This document shows positions 33,413 to 41,896 of a DNA stretch of 64,000 nucleotides, piece by piece (the stretch's first letter is position 1; every line of letters begins with the position of its first letter). Source of the stretch: Treponema_I sp045599005. Lineage in GTDB: Bacteria; Spirochaetota; Spirochaetia; Treponematales; Treponemataceae. The DNA lies in assembly GCA_045599005.1 (NCBI GenBank), contig JAZRVF010000020.1, positions 124,001-188,000 on the forward strand, written 5' to 3'. The notes under the pieces are model-generated. The model ran no database searches and was not told where the DNA came from. It was given only the letters and a program-made list of their open reading frames with translations. The position numbers were made by a program, and so were the translations under genes.

Positions 33413-35176
33413 ATGATTGAAGCTACCGGTGCCCAAATAATAGTAAAACTTCTGCAGAATCAGGGGATTTCTCTGGTTTCCGGCATTCCAGGCGCCTCTG
33501 TGCTGCCTTTGTACAATGAACTGGCAACCAGTTCCATTACTCACGTTCTTGCCCGCCACGAACAGGGCGCAGGCTTTCTTGCACAGGGTATTGCCCGTTC
33601 CACCGGGCTGCCTGCGGTGTGTCTCACAACCAGCGGTGCCGGTGTGATGAATCTTCTTACAGCCGTTGCAGATGCCAAGGCAGATTCCATTCCCCTCATT
33701 GCAATTACCGGTCAGGTTGCCTCCAGTTTCATCGGTACTGACGCTTTCCAGGAAGCCGACACTTTCGGGCTTTCTCTTCCGATCACAAAACACAGCGTTC
33801 TTGTAAAAGATGCTTCCGAACTTCTTGAGGTGATTCCCAGGGCTTTTGCAATCGCTTCTTCCGGCCGTCCCGGGCCTGTTATCATTGATGTGCCTGTCGA
33901 CGTGCAGACACAGAAAATCCGCTTTGAGGAATGGCCCGCCACAGGAAATCCCTTGAGAAAAGCGGCCCGTCTTGCAACCGCACAGAGCGAACTGTCCCAG
34001 CGCATGGAGTTTTTTGCGCGCACTCTGCTGGATGCGGAGCGGCCCATGCTTTTTGTCGGCGGCGGATGCAGGTCTCTGACAGCGGCCATGCAGATTGACC
34101 GGCTTCTTAAAACTTTCTCCATGCCCGTTGCCTCAAGTTTTATGGGCCTGGGAACAGTAAACGGCAATAATCCCGCTTTTTACGGCATGACAGGTATCTT
34201 CGGACACAAGGCCGCCAACAGCCTTCTGCAGAAAGCAGACGTTGTTCTTGTTGTGGGCGTGCGCTTTGACGAACGTGCCGTAGGTTATCCGCCCATGTTC
34301 AACAGAGATGCGGTTATTCTCCATATAGATATTGATGCTGCTGAGATCAACAAGATCGTTGCAGTGCAGTCTTCTGTCACTCAGGATGCGGAGACCGCGC
34401 TTCCTCTGCTTTCTGAGGCTCTTGCCGCACAGATGAAGGAACGGGGAATGACACCGGCCGAAAACAATGCTCCACTTCCGGAGAATGATGTCCAGCTTCC
34501 ATCTGGGCTTCTTGCAAGGGCAGAAAGCGTTCTCCGCGGATCAGAACCGCTCCGGCATTCTCAACAGCCCGAACATAATCCAGTGCCTCAACTCTGGGCA
34601 GGTGCGGCGGAAAAAGACAGACCTGACTGCACAGGTGAGAAATTTGCGGCTCATGTTTCCGAAACTGCGAGAAAACTGGGCTTTGGCGGTGATAATCTGA
34701 TTGTGACCACTGATGTTGGCCAGCATCAGATGTGGGTTGCCCGCCAGTTCCTCTTTGAAAAACCCCGTCAGTTTCTTTCAAGCGGTTCTCTTGGAACAAT
34801 GGGATTCGGGCTTCCTGTGGCCATCGGTGCGGCTTTCGCCAATCCGGGTAAACGGGTGCTGTGTATGTCAGGAGACGGTTCGCTGCTGATGAACGTGCAG
34901 GAACTTGCGACACTTGCAGACTTTGACCTTGATGTCACAGTGATTGTCTTTGACAACAAAGCCCTTGGCATGGTCAAACAGCTGCAGGTCGCAAAACGTA
35001 AGAAACAGTTTGCGGTAACCTATCCGAAGTCCACCAATTATAAGAAACTGGCAGAAAGCTTCGGCATTTCCGCAATGCGCATAGACGGGCGCAAGGTAAA
35101 ACCCGGTGACGAATGGGAAAACTTCGCATTCCCTCCTGCCGGTTCCGGCCCCCGTCTGATACAGGTTATGTGCTGA
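33413..35176 (+). CDS. ilvB: acetolactate synthase large subunit (TPP enzyme)
   Basis: A 587-residue thiamine-diphosphate enzyme. The N-terminal PYR domain carries the catalytic Glu in ARHEQGAGFLAQG (about residue 48), a central FAD/binding domain follows, and the C-terminal PP domain has the TPP/Mg motif MSGDGSLLMNVQELATLADF ... VFDNKALGMV. It is most like IlvB of branched-chain amino-acid synthesis; other TPP carboligases are possible. Residues about 340-400 hold a polar insertion (PAENNAPLPENDVQLPSG ...). No regulatory small subunit (ilvN) or other ilv gene is adjacent. No Shine-Dalgarno is present; TATTAT ends six bases before ATG. Confidence 0.85.
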   Translation: MIEATGAQIIVKLLQNQGISLVSGIPGASVLPLYNELATSSITHVLARHEQGAGFLAQGIARSTGLPAVCLTTSGAGVMNLLTAVADAKADSIPLIAITGQVASSFIGTDAFQEADTFGLSLPITKHSVLVKDASELLEVIPRAFAIASSGRPGPVIIDVPVDVQTQKIRFEEWPATGNPLRKAARLATAQSELSQRMEFFARTLLDAERPMLFVGGGCRSLTAAMQIDRLLKTFSMPVASSFMGLGTVNGNNPAFYGMTGIFGHKAANSLLQKADVVLVVGVRFDERAVGYPPMFNRDAVILHIDIDAAEINKIVAVQSSVTQDAETALPLLSEALAAQMKERGMTPAENNAPLPENDVQLPSGLLARAESVLRGSEPLRHSQQPEHNPVPQLWAGAAEKDRPDCTGEKFAAHVSETARKLGFGGDNLIVTTDVGQHQMWVARQFLFEKPRQFLSSGSLGTMGFGLPVAIGAAFANPGKRVLCMSGDGSLLMNVQELATLADFDLDVTVIVFDNKALGMVKQLQVAKRKKQFAVTYPKSTNYKKLAESFGISAMRIDGRKVKPGDEWENFAFPPAGSGPRLIQVMC

Positions 35177-35180
35177 AAAC

Positions 35181-35852
35181 TCAGTTTTTTCCTTTCAGCA
35201 TGGGGCGTGCAACTTTAACATTGAAGAATTCAATGAGCGGTCCCATGAAGAAAGCTGTGATGATTGTGCCCACTCCGGCGATTGTAGGAACCTCGCTTAT
35301 CTTGTGTCCGGCGATCACAAAAATCAGACATCCTGCGATAACACAGACAAGGTCAGTACAGATTCTGATGTACTTGAATTTCCAAAGATGCCATTTTTCC
35401 GCCATTGTGATGGCAACCGCATCGTAAGTTGATACACCAAGATCGGCCGTCATGTAGAAGGCGGAACCGAAGCAGATGACAACAACTGCGATGATGAGTG
35501 AGGCGAAACGGAAGACAAGGGAAGGCTCCGGAAACACTTTCATGAAGAACTCATAAGAGAACTGCGTGATGTATCCCAGAAGGAACATGTTGATGAAAGT
35601 CGCGAGTCCGATGTTCTTTCTGTAGAAAATCAGGCTGAAAAGCAGAAGGATGATGTTCACGATTGTGTAGAGAGTTCCGAAGGAGATCGGAATCAGTGCG
35701 TCCATACCTGCCATGAAAGACTGGAACGGATCAACGCCCAGGGCAGCCAGTTTGAAAAGACCTACGCTGATCGCGCAGATGATGACACCGAAAAGTGACA
35801 TGAAGATGCGTTTTGCAAGAAGTGACTTGTTCATAGGAAAATTGTATTGCAT
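35181..35852 (-). CDS. YczE/YitT-like integral membrane protein
   Basis: A 223-residue protein with about five to six membrane segments. The features GLFKLAALGVDPFQSFMAG and MTADLGVSTYDAVAITMAEK are typical of the YczE/YyaS family, whose function is not established. The convergent ilvB ends four bases away. ATG 35852 follows GGGAAA; an ATG six codons downstream is an alternative start without a ribosome site. Confidence 0.8.
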   Translation of the reverse strand: MQYNFPMNKSLLAKRIFMSLFGVIICAISVGLFKLAALGVDPFQSFMAGMDALIPISFGTLYTIVNIILLLFSLIFYRKNIGLATFINMFLLGYITQFSYEFFMKVFPEPSLVFRFASLIIAVVVICFGSAFYMTADLGVSTYDAVAITMAEKWHLWKFKYIRICTDLVCVIAGCLIFVIAGHKISEVPTIAGVGTIITAFFMGPLIEFFNVKVARPMLKGKN

Positions 35853-35950
35853 TTTCCCTTTTTTATATAGACACTTTTTTTCAGATTGACCGGAATTAGG
35901 TGGCGAAAATGAATCGAAATCTGCCTTTTCCCTAAAAAGCTCGGAAGTGC

Positions 35951-35992
35951 AAAAAAAACCGTCAGACTGACTGAATCAGAATCTGACGGTTG
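35951..35992 (-). terminator. yhbY terminator
   Basis: On the minus strand AACCGTCAGA pairs with TCTGACGGTT, followed by an 8-base T run. Confidence 0.9.
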
Positions 35993-36016
35993 ACTGAATC
36001 ACTGGAGGCAGGAGAA

Positions 36017-36310
36017 TCAGAAAGTGATTTTTCTGTCCTCGGGTTTTTCGGCAGGACGGTACATGATCGCAACATTGCCGATGATGCGCACCAGAGTTGC
36101 GTTGCAGTCCTCTGCCAGCTGTGCGCTCAGCTCCTGTTTTTCTTCCTTGTATTCGTTGAATTTGATCTTGATGAGTTCATGGGCAGCCAGAGTGCTGTCC
36201 ACCATGCCTGTCACCCCTTCAGTCACACCGTTTCCACCTACAATCACCACGGGAGAAAGGGGATGTGCGAGTTTTTCCAATGTTTTGCGTTGTCTGCTAG
36301 TTAATTCCAT
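36017..36310 (-). CDS. yhbY: YhbY-family (CRM domain) RNA-binding protein
   Basis: A 97-residue CRM-domain protein (MELTSRQRKTLEKLAHPL ... VVIVGGNGVTEGV ... HELIKIKF). YhbY associates with pre-50S ribosomal subunits and helps assembly. The conserved GxxG loop GGNG is present. I chose ATG 36310 because the family starts with this LTSRQR segment. The longer frame to 36355 has no similarity there and overlaps the thiamine promoter. No Shine-Dalgarno precedes the start; a TACAAT box ends six bases before it, suggesting a leaderless mRNA. Confidence 0.9.
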   Translation of the reverse strand: MELTSRQRKTLEKLAHPLSPVVIVGGNGVTEGVTGMVDSTLAAHELIKIKFNEYKEEKQELSAQLAEDCNATLVRIIGNVAIMYRPAEKPEDRKITF

Positions 36311-36317
36311 AAAATGA

Positions 36318-36347
36318 TTGTACAAAAATGGCGGTGTTTGGTATAGT
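36318..36347 (+). promoter_or_regulatory. thiamine operon promoter overlapping the yhbY -10 box
   Basis: TTGTAC (36318-36323), 18-base spacer, TATAGT (36342-36347). The minus-strand yhbY -10 box TACAAT occupies 36317-36322, so the divergent promoters share bases. Confidence 0.65.
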
Positions 36348-36356
36348 GTGGTCATT

Positions 36357-36464
36357 ACCGGGGTGTAGAAAGTCAGGTCCAGAACCGCTTTCTTCTGAGA
36401 TTATACCCGCAGAAGCTGCTTTTGGGCGGCTTAACCTGATCCGGATAATGCCGGCGGAGGGAAG
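36357..36464 (+). promoter_or_regulatory. TPP riboswitch (THI box)
   Basis: The aptamer's conserved parts are all present: ACCGGGGTG at the 5' side, CTGAGATTATACCCG in the pyrimidine-sensor arm, and ACCTGATCCGGATAATGCC leading to GGCGGAGGGAAG in the pyrophosphate arm. The 3' end contains the GGAGG ribosome site of the next gene, and ATG follows two bases after the element. Thiamine pyrophosphate binding should therefore block translation directly, without a separate expression platform. Confidence 0.96.
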
Positions 36465-36465
36465 T

Positions 36466-37497
36466 ATGAGATCACGTCTTCTTTCTTTTTTAATCATTCT
36501 TTTTTTAATCAATGGTCTGTGTTTTGCAGGCGGTGCCAGAGAGGCAAAGAAAGCCGCAGCACAGGAAGTAACTGTCTATGCCTACGATTCTTTTACGGCT
36601 GACTGGGGACCCGGTCCTCTCGTATGCGAAGGTTTTGAGAAAGCCACAGGAATCAAAGTGAACATGATTTCTGTAGGTGACGGAGCACAGGTTCTCTCCC
36701 GTGCACTGCTGGAAAAAGACGCACCACAGGCTGATGTTCTCATCGGAATTGACAACCAGCTTGCAGACAAGGCGCTTGCCGCCGGAATCACCGCTGCATA
36801 CAGACCCGCTGGTGCAGACAGACTGGAACCTGCGGCACTTTACGGCAGCTCATGGGATCTGGTTCCTTATGACTGGAGCAATTTCTCAATGATTTTTGAT
36901 ACTGCCTGGGATGTGCCTGCACCTGCAAGCCTTTCTGACCTGACAGATCCTGTCTACGAAAAAAAGATTATTCTTATGGATCCCCGCACAAGTACTCCTG
37001 GACTGGGTTTTGTAATGTGGACACTGGCAGAATTCGGAATTGACGGACTTGCTGATTTCTGGACAGCCCTTAAACCCAACATTCTTACAATGGCACCGGG
37101 ATGGGATGCAGGTTACGGACTTTTCACAAGCGGTGAGGCTCCACTTGTGATCAGCTACACAACAAGCGCTGCCTATCACGTCTATGACGGAATTCCTGAC
37201 CGCTATGTTGCCCTTGAATTTGCAGAAGGTCACCCGATGCAGGCTGAATATGCCGCAATGGTGAAAGGTGCAAAAAACGAAAGCGCTGCAAAGGCTTTCA
37301 TTGACTACCTCGTAAGTGACGAAGCTCAGGGATTCCTTCCCGAGACTCAGTGGATGTATCCTGCAAACACAAACACAGTGATGCCTGAATGTTACGCAAC
37401 AACACCGGTTCCGCAGAAGACAATCATTCTTACTTCTGATCAGACTGCTCTGCTTGATCAGGCTGTGGCGACTGTCCTGGAAGTCCTTTCAAAATGA
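36466..37497 (+). CDS. thiB: thiamine ABC transporter substrate-binding protein
   Basis: A 343-residue periplasmic protein (TbpA/ThiB family). The signal sequence is RSRLLSFLIILFLINGLCFA, followed by GGAREAKKAA. The mature part has VTVYAYDSFTADWGPG near the start, YDWSNFSMIFDTAWDVPAPASL mid-protein and WMYPANTNTVMPE near the end, all typical of ThiB. I chose ATG 36466 since the open frame further up is the riboswitch. It begins the thiBPQ operon, and its stop overlaps thiP by four bases. Confidence 0.94.
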   Translation: MRSRLLSFLIILFLINGLCFAGGAREAKKAAAQEVTVYAYDSFTADWGPGPLVCEGFEKATGIKVNMISVGDGAQVLSRALLEKDAPQADVLIGIDNQLADKALAAGITAAYRPAGADRLEPAALYGSSWDLVPYDWSNFSMIFDTAWDVPAPASLSDLTDPVYEKKIILMDPRTSTPGLGFVMWTLAEFGIDGLADFWTALKPNILTMAPGWDAGYGLFTSGEAPLVISYTTSAAYHVYDGIPDRYVALEFAEGHPMQAEYAAMVKGAKNESAAKAFIDYLVSDEAQGFLPETQWMYPANTNTVMPECYATTPVPQKTIILTSDQTALLDQAVATVLEVLSK

Positions 37498-39218
37498 CCG
37501 GATCTGCAGAACGCCTTTTTTCTGTGCAGAGAGAGTCTCAGCTTTTCAGCGCAAAAACACGGCGTTCTGCAATGAATTCTTCATTCCTGCTGGTTGCGGC
37601 ACTGGCTTTATGCGCCCTTGTGCTGACAACCGGCTTTTTTCTTGTTTCCACCGGCAGTGCTTTTTCTGCTGCCCGAAACACTGGCGCTTCATCTTCTGCC
37701 GGCTCTTCATCTGCAGTGTCGGCTGCGTCTGCTGCATCAGTTTTCAGCCCGCGCACAATGCAGGTTCTGCTTTTTACGATAAAGGAATCCCTCTGTTCCA
37801 CGGCAATCGCATTGGTGATCGGGTTTGTGGCGGCTTTCTTCGCAGCAAACCGCCGTTTTTTCGGCAGGCGTTTCCTTCTGAGTCTTTCTGCGGTTCCACT
37901 CTGTATTCCTCCTCTTCTGATAGCCCTTGGCTTTGTTCGGGCATACGGCATGAACGGTGGAATAAACCGCCTTCTCATGCAGATAACCGGCACAAAAAAA
38001 GCACCCCTTACCTTTCTCTACAGTTTCTGGGGAATCATCATCGCCCAGGGATTCTACAACTTTCCGATAATCATGCGCACTGTAACCGATTCCTGGGAAC
38101 GGCTGCCTCAGACCGAACATGACGCGGCTCTGCTTCTGGGTGCGGGCCGCCTGCGGGTTTTCAGGACAATAACACTGGTGCAGCTGATGCCGGCAATCGC
38201 TTCATCGGCTCTTATCGTGTTTCTGTACTGTTTTTTCAGCTTCATCATCATTCTTATTTTCGGTTCAGTGGGCTGCACAACTCTTGAAGTAGAGATTTAT
38301 CAGGCGGCCCGCACCACACTGGATTTTTCCTATGCAGGCCGGCTGGCTCTTCTTGAAACTGGTACCGCCCTGATTTTTGCGTCACTTTATGCCGCAGTTT
38401 CTTCAAAAGGACTTTCTTCCAGCGGAATTAGGACGGAAGAAAACATTGAGAAACGTAAAAAAATCTCCGGTCCCGCAGAAATCATCCTGTTTTCACTTTC
38501 TGCAGTACTTGTCCTGCTGTTTTTTCTTCTGCCGCTGATACTTCTGGTTCTGAATGCTTTTCCCTCACTGAAAACACTTTTTTCAAGGCGTGGATTCTCT
38601 TCTGCCCTTAAAAACACCTGTCTAACTGCCTGCGCTTCCGCTTTTTTAAGCACTGTCACGGCTTTTTCCTTTTCCTACACAAACCGGCGTCTTGATCCGG
38701 ACAAAAAAAGCAGGTTTTTCCGCATTGCAAGTTTTCTCCCTATGACAGTCTCTTCTGTTGTCCTCGGATTCGGAATAACACGGCTTAGCGGCGGTCTTGC
38801 AAAAAATCCTTTTCTTCTTGTCATCGCCCAGTCGTCTCTTCAGTGGCCTTTTGCTCTCCAGCAGATAAGCCGCCAGATGGACCGCATTCCCCAGAATGTT
38901 ATTGATGCAGCGGATCTTCTGAGTCCCAGCCGCCTGAACACACTGTTTTCCGTGGTTCTTCCCCAGTGCAGGCGAAGCATCCTGAGTGCTTTCGCATTCT
39001 GTGCCGCAATCAGCGCAGGGGACGCCACACTTCCTCTGGTGCTGGCAATTCCGCGTTTTGAGACTCTTGCCCTTTTTACATACCGGCTTTCAGGAGCCTA
39101 CCGTTTTGACGAAGCCTGCGCCTGTGGAACGGTACTCATGTTTTTAAGCGTCATACTGTTTTTTGCAGCAGACACAGGCAGAACAGGCACAGAAAAAGGA
39201 AGGATAAATATCTCCTGA
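37494..39218 (+). CDS. thiP: thiamine ABC transporter permease
   Basis: A 574-residue inner-membrane protein with two fused permease halves, each ending in an EAA-type loop: AALLLGAGRLRVFRTITLVQ (first, about residue 205-225) and AADLLSPSRLNTLFSVVLPQ (second, about 475-495). About twelve membrane segments are predicted by hydrophobicity. Size and fused layout match ThiP. Translationally coupled to thiB by ATGA overlap. Confidence 0.93.
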   Translation: MTGSAERLFSVQRESQLFSAKTRRSAMNSSFLLVAALALCALVLTTGFFLVSTGSAFSAARNTGASSSAGSSSAVSAASAASVFSPRTMQVLLFTIKESLCSTAIALVIGFVAAFFAANRRFFGRRFLLSLSAVPLCIPPLLIALGFVRAYGMNGGINRLLMQITGTKKAPLTFLYSFWGIIIAQGFYNFPIIMRTVTDSWERLPQTEHDAALLLGAGRLRVFRTITLVQLMPAIASSALIVFLYCFFSFIIILIFGSVGCTTLEVEIYQAARTTLDFSYAGRLALLETGTALIFASLYAAVSSKGLSSSGIRTEENIEKRKKISGPAEIILFSLSAVLVLLFFLLPLILLVLNAFPSLKTLFSRRGFSSALKNTCLTACASAFLSTVTAFSFSYTNRRLDPDKKSRFFRIASFLPMTVSSVVLGFGITRLSGGLAKNPFLLVIAQSSLQWPFALQQISRQMDRIPQNVIDAADLLSPSRLNTLFSVVLPQCRRSILSAFAFCAAISAGDATLPLVLAIPRFETLALFTYRLSGAYRFDEACACGTVLMFLSVILFFAADTGRTGTEKGRINIS

Positions 39219-39282
39219 TGGACAGTGAGGGATTATTTTTATAAAAATATTTAATTCTGTCCGTGAGGAAATTGATCAGTCT

Positions 39283-39984
39283 ATGGCAATAATTGTTGAA
39301 AACATAAGAAAAAACTGGGATCAGGTCTCTGTTGATTTTTCCTGCAGTGTTGAGAATGGGGAAATGCTTGCGGTTACAGGACATTCTGGAAGCGGCAAAT
39401 CCACCGTGCTTAAAATGATTGCAGGTCTTCTTGACTGCGGAAAAGATGGGAGTATCCTTGTGGACGGGATTGACGTAAGCAAAAAAGCACCCGGAGAAAG
39501 AAACATAGGAATGGTTTTCCAGACACCGGCCCTTTTTGAGCACATGAATGTTGTTGACAATGTCTCCTACGCACTTGCAGCCCGTGGAATCAGCCGGAAA
39601 AACCGTCATGCAGCCGCTTCTGATTTTCTTGAGATGTTCGGACTCTCCGGCTTTGAGAAACGCATGCCCGCAACTCTTTCCGGCGGTGAGGCACAGCGGG
39701 TGAGTCTTGCCCGCACCCTGATAGCACGCCCCCAGGTTGTGCTTTTTGACGAGCCTTTTTCCGCCCTTGATCCGCCGCTCCGAAAAAAACTTGGTGCGGA
39801 ACTTGTGGAAATGCAGAAAAAACTTGGTTTTGCGGGCATAATGGTAACCCATGACATGCAGGAAGCCGTTGCCCTGTCAGACTCCATTACTGTCATGAGC
39901 CGTGGAAGCATTGTATGGCACGGTCCCACCGGTGATTTTGACGAATCTTTCCTGACACAGCCGAATCCTGTTCCTGTGCCCTAG
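39283..39984 (+). CDS. thiQ: thiamine ABC transporter ATP-binding protein
   Basis: A 233-residue ABC ATPase energising ThiBP. Walker A GHSGSGKST (about residue 32), Q loop VFQTPALFEHM, signature LSGGEAQRVSLAR, Walker B VVLFDEPFSALDP and the H-loop His in VTHDMQEA. The length matches ThiQ. The start lies 64 bases after thiP. GAGG sits 14 bases upstream, which is farther than usual, so a non-ATG start slightly upstream is possible. Confidence 0.92.
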   Translation: MAIIVENIRKNWDQVSVDFSCSVENGEMLAVTGHSGSGKSTVLKMIAGLLDCGKDGSILVDGIDVSKKAPGERNIGMVFQTPALFEHMNVVDNVSYALAARGISRKNRHAAASDFLEMFGLSGFEKRMPATLSGGEAQRVSLARTLIARPQVVLFDEPFSALDPPLRKKLGAELVEMQKKLGFAGIMVTHDMQEAVALSDSITVMSRGSIVWHGPTGDFDESFLTQPNPVPVP

Positions 39985-40010
39985 ACACAAAACTTCAAAA
40001 ATGTTACTAT
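39982..40010 (+). promoter_or_regulatory. rplM-rpsI promoter
   Basis: TAGACA (39982-39987), 17-base spacer, TACTAT (40005-40010) preceded by TGT, an extended -10. The roughly 125-base leader to rplM may fold; I see no known leader motif in it. Confidence 0.55.
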
Positions 40011-40141
40011 AAGTCTCCCGTATATCTGCTCCTTCTGGCATCGTTTTTAAGGGTTGCTCCCCCTTGTATGCACGGAAGGCAGGCCGGAAGTCAGATGCAA
40101 GACAGATGGCTTGAAAGATTTTTATACTGCAAGGTACAGAC

Positions 40142-40570
40142 ATGAAGACTATTTTTGTTAAAGAACAGGACGCCGTACGCAACTGGTACATTATTGACGC
40201 TGCCGGCAAACCCCTGGGACGTGTTGCTGCAAAAGCTGCAATGGTTTTGCGCGGCAAAAACAAACCCACTTTTGCTACAAATCAGGAGATGGGCGACTAT
40301 GTTGTTATCATCAATGCTGACAAAGTCATTGTAACAGGCAACAAAACAACAGACAAAATCTACTATCACCACTCCGGCTATGTTGGCGGAATGAAGAAAT
40401 TCTCATTCGAGAAAAAAATCGAACGCCATCCTGATGAACCTCTCATGCTTGCCATCAAGGGAATGCTCCCCAACGGACCCCTCGGAAGAAAACTTCTTGG
40501 CAATGTTAAGATTTATGCCGGTACTGAGAATCCCCACTCAGCACAGAATCCCCAGCCTTTGGAAGTGTAA
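40142..40570 (+). CDS. rplM: 50S ribosomal protein L13
   Basis: A 142-residue ribosomal protein. The segment RNWYIIDAAGKPLGRVAAKAAMVLRGK is the L13 signature opening, with GDYVVIINADKVIVTGNK and the conserved HPDEPLMLAIKGMLPNGPLGR following. It binds 23S rRNA domain structures early in 50S assembly. It forms the usual two-gene operon with rpsI, 13 bases apart. Confidence 0.98.
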   Translation: MKTIFVKEQDAVRNWYIIDAAGKPLGRVAAKAAMVLRGKNKPTFATNQEMGDYVVIINADKVIVTGNKTTDKIYYHHSGYVGGMKKFSFEKKIERHPDEPLMLAIKGMLPNGPLGRKLLGNVKIYAGTENPHSAQNPQPLEV

Positions 40571-40583
40571 GTAGGAGTTTATC

Positions 40584-40976
40584 GTGATTAAGAACATTGG
40601 TATTGGAACAGGAAGAAGAAAGACAGCTGTTGCACGCGTTTTCATCCGCGAAGGTAACGGAAAACTTACAGTAAACGGTAAAGCAATCGAAGATTACTTT
40701 GCAACTGCAGAACAGGTTCAGACTGTTAAACAGCCTCTGATGGTTACAGGCAGCGATGCAAAATACGACATTCTGATCAATGTAGTGGGCGGCGGTATGA
40801 ACGGACAGGCTGGTGCTTGTCTCCATGGTATTGCACGTGCTCTTACACAGGTTGATCAGGCTAACTACGCATCACTCCATGCAAACGGATATCTTACACG
40901 TGATAGCCGCATGGTTGAGCGCAAGAAGTACGGTCAGCGCGGTGCTCGCCGCAGATTCCAGTTCAGCAAACGCTAA
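40584..40976 (+). CDS. rpsI: 30S ribosomal protein S9
   Basis: A 130-residue ribosomal protein. It opens GIGTGRRKTAVARVFIREGN and ends with the basic tail RRRFQFSKR, whose terminal Lys-Arg contacts P-site tRNA. The GGMNGQAGACLHGIARAL segment is canonical. It is preceded by a TAGGAG ribosome site and followed by a terminator. Confidence 0.98.
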   Translation: MIKNIGIGTGRRKTAVARVFIREGNGKLTVNGKAIEDYFATAEQVQTVKQPLMVTGSDAKYDILINVVGGGMNGQAGACLHGIARALTQVDQANYASLHANGYLTRDSRMVERKKYGQRGARRRFQFSKR

Positions 40977-40997
40977 TCTTTGCTTCCCTGGAAAAAA

Positions 40998-41049
40998 ATG
41001 CACCTTTTTGTCAGACAGTTCTGCCGGACAAAGGGTGCTTTTTTTTTGC
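40998..41049 (+). terminator. rplM-rpsI terminator
   Basis: GCACC-TTTTTGTC pairs with GGACAAAGGGTGC, followed by nine T residues. Confidence 0.88.
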
Positions 41050-41112
41050 CACCCGGGCAAAGCCATGTCATCCTTGATGGCAGCAGTGGCTGTCACCTTG
41101 AGCAAAAAAACA

Positions 41113-41155
41113 TTGTCATCCTGAGCAGTAAAAAACGATTTTTGTCGAAGGATCT
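41113..41155 (+). repeat. dispersed hairpin repeat, single unit
   Basis: One plus-oriented unit, GTCATCCTGAGC to GTCGAAGGATCT, with inner AAAAAC/ATTTTT. A degenerate copy precedes it. Confidence 0.85.
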
Positions 41156-41190
41156 GTTTCGAAGGATCCGTTATTAAGGAATCTGTCATT

Positions 41191-41802
41191 ATGGAATACG
41201 AAATCATCAGTGCAAAAGCACTTTCTGCCACAAGTGCGGAATGCCGTTTCTCAAACAATGCCCTGTTTTATCTGCGCACTGATTATCTTGTGCATACACC
41301 GGCAGAGCTGATCTACGCAGGAAGCGTCCTGAACCAGGAACAGTTTGACGACTGTATGCAGGCGGGTCTAGCTTATGCCGCGGAACGTTGCGCAATGGAA
41401 TATCTTAACCGCAGCGAACACAGCCGCAGCCAGCTCTATGCAAAGATGGCAAAGAAAGAGCATTCCCAGGAATCATGTAATCAGGCATTGGATTATCTTG
41501 AAAACTGCGGCTTTCTGGATGACGCCAGATTTGCCAGGGCTTTTCTGCGGAACCGTTCCATCGGCCACACGGAAGGACCTTCCCGGCTGCTTTCCGAACT
41601 GATGCAGCGTGGGGTGAAAAAAACGATCGCACAGGAAGCCGTTGACGAATTCTTTGAAGACAAGGACGAAGCTGAACTTTTGGATAGAGCTGCAAAAAAA
41701 CTCATCCGCACCGGGAAAAAGCCGGAGTCAATGCAAGCCGCACTGATCCGTCTCGGATTCAGTTCCAGGGAAATATCAGAATATCTTAAGGAAAAAAGTT
41801 GA
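41191..41802 (+). CDS. recX: RecX regulatory protein
   Basis: A 203-residue modulator of RecA filament activity. The three-helix RecX repeats are visible: AMEYLNRSEHSRSQLYAKMA, ALDYLENCGFLDDARFARAF and the C-terminal ALIRLGFSSREISEYLKE. The FLDDARFA motif is diagnostic. An N-terminal extension of about 65 residues is typical of the longer RecX forms. An AAGGA ribosome site lies nine bases before ATG. recA is not in the window. Confidence 0.9.
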   Translation: MEYEIISAKALSATSAECRFSNNALFYLRTDYLVHTPAELIYAGSVLNQEQFDDCMQAGLAYAAERCAMEYLNRSEHSRSQLYAKMAKKEHSQESCNQALDYLENCGFLDDARFARAFLRNRSIGHTEGPSRLLSELMQRGVKKTIAQEAVDEFFEDKDEAELLDRAAKKLIRTGKKPESMQAALIRLGFSSREISEYLKEKS

Positions 41803-41896
41803 GATTTTTGAGATATTTAATTTTTTTGTGGTAATATAGTGCATAAAAACGTAAAGAATGCTATTATAAACTTGTTGATATTTACTTGAGGATTTT

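Noticed and set aside
39151..39852. 233-codon antisense frame over thiQ
   Set aside because: All ABC-ATPase motifs lie on the plus strand; this is a shadow frame.
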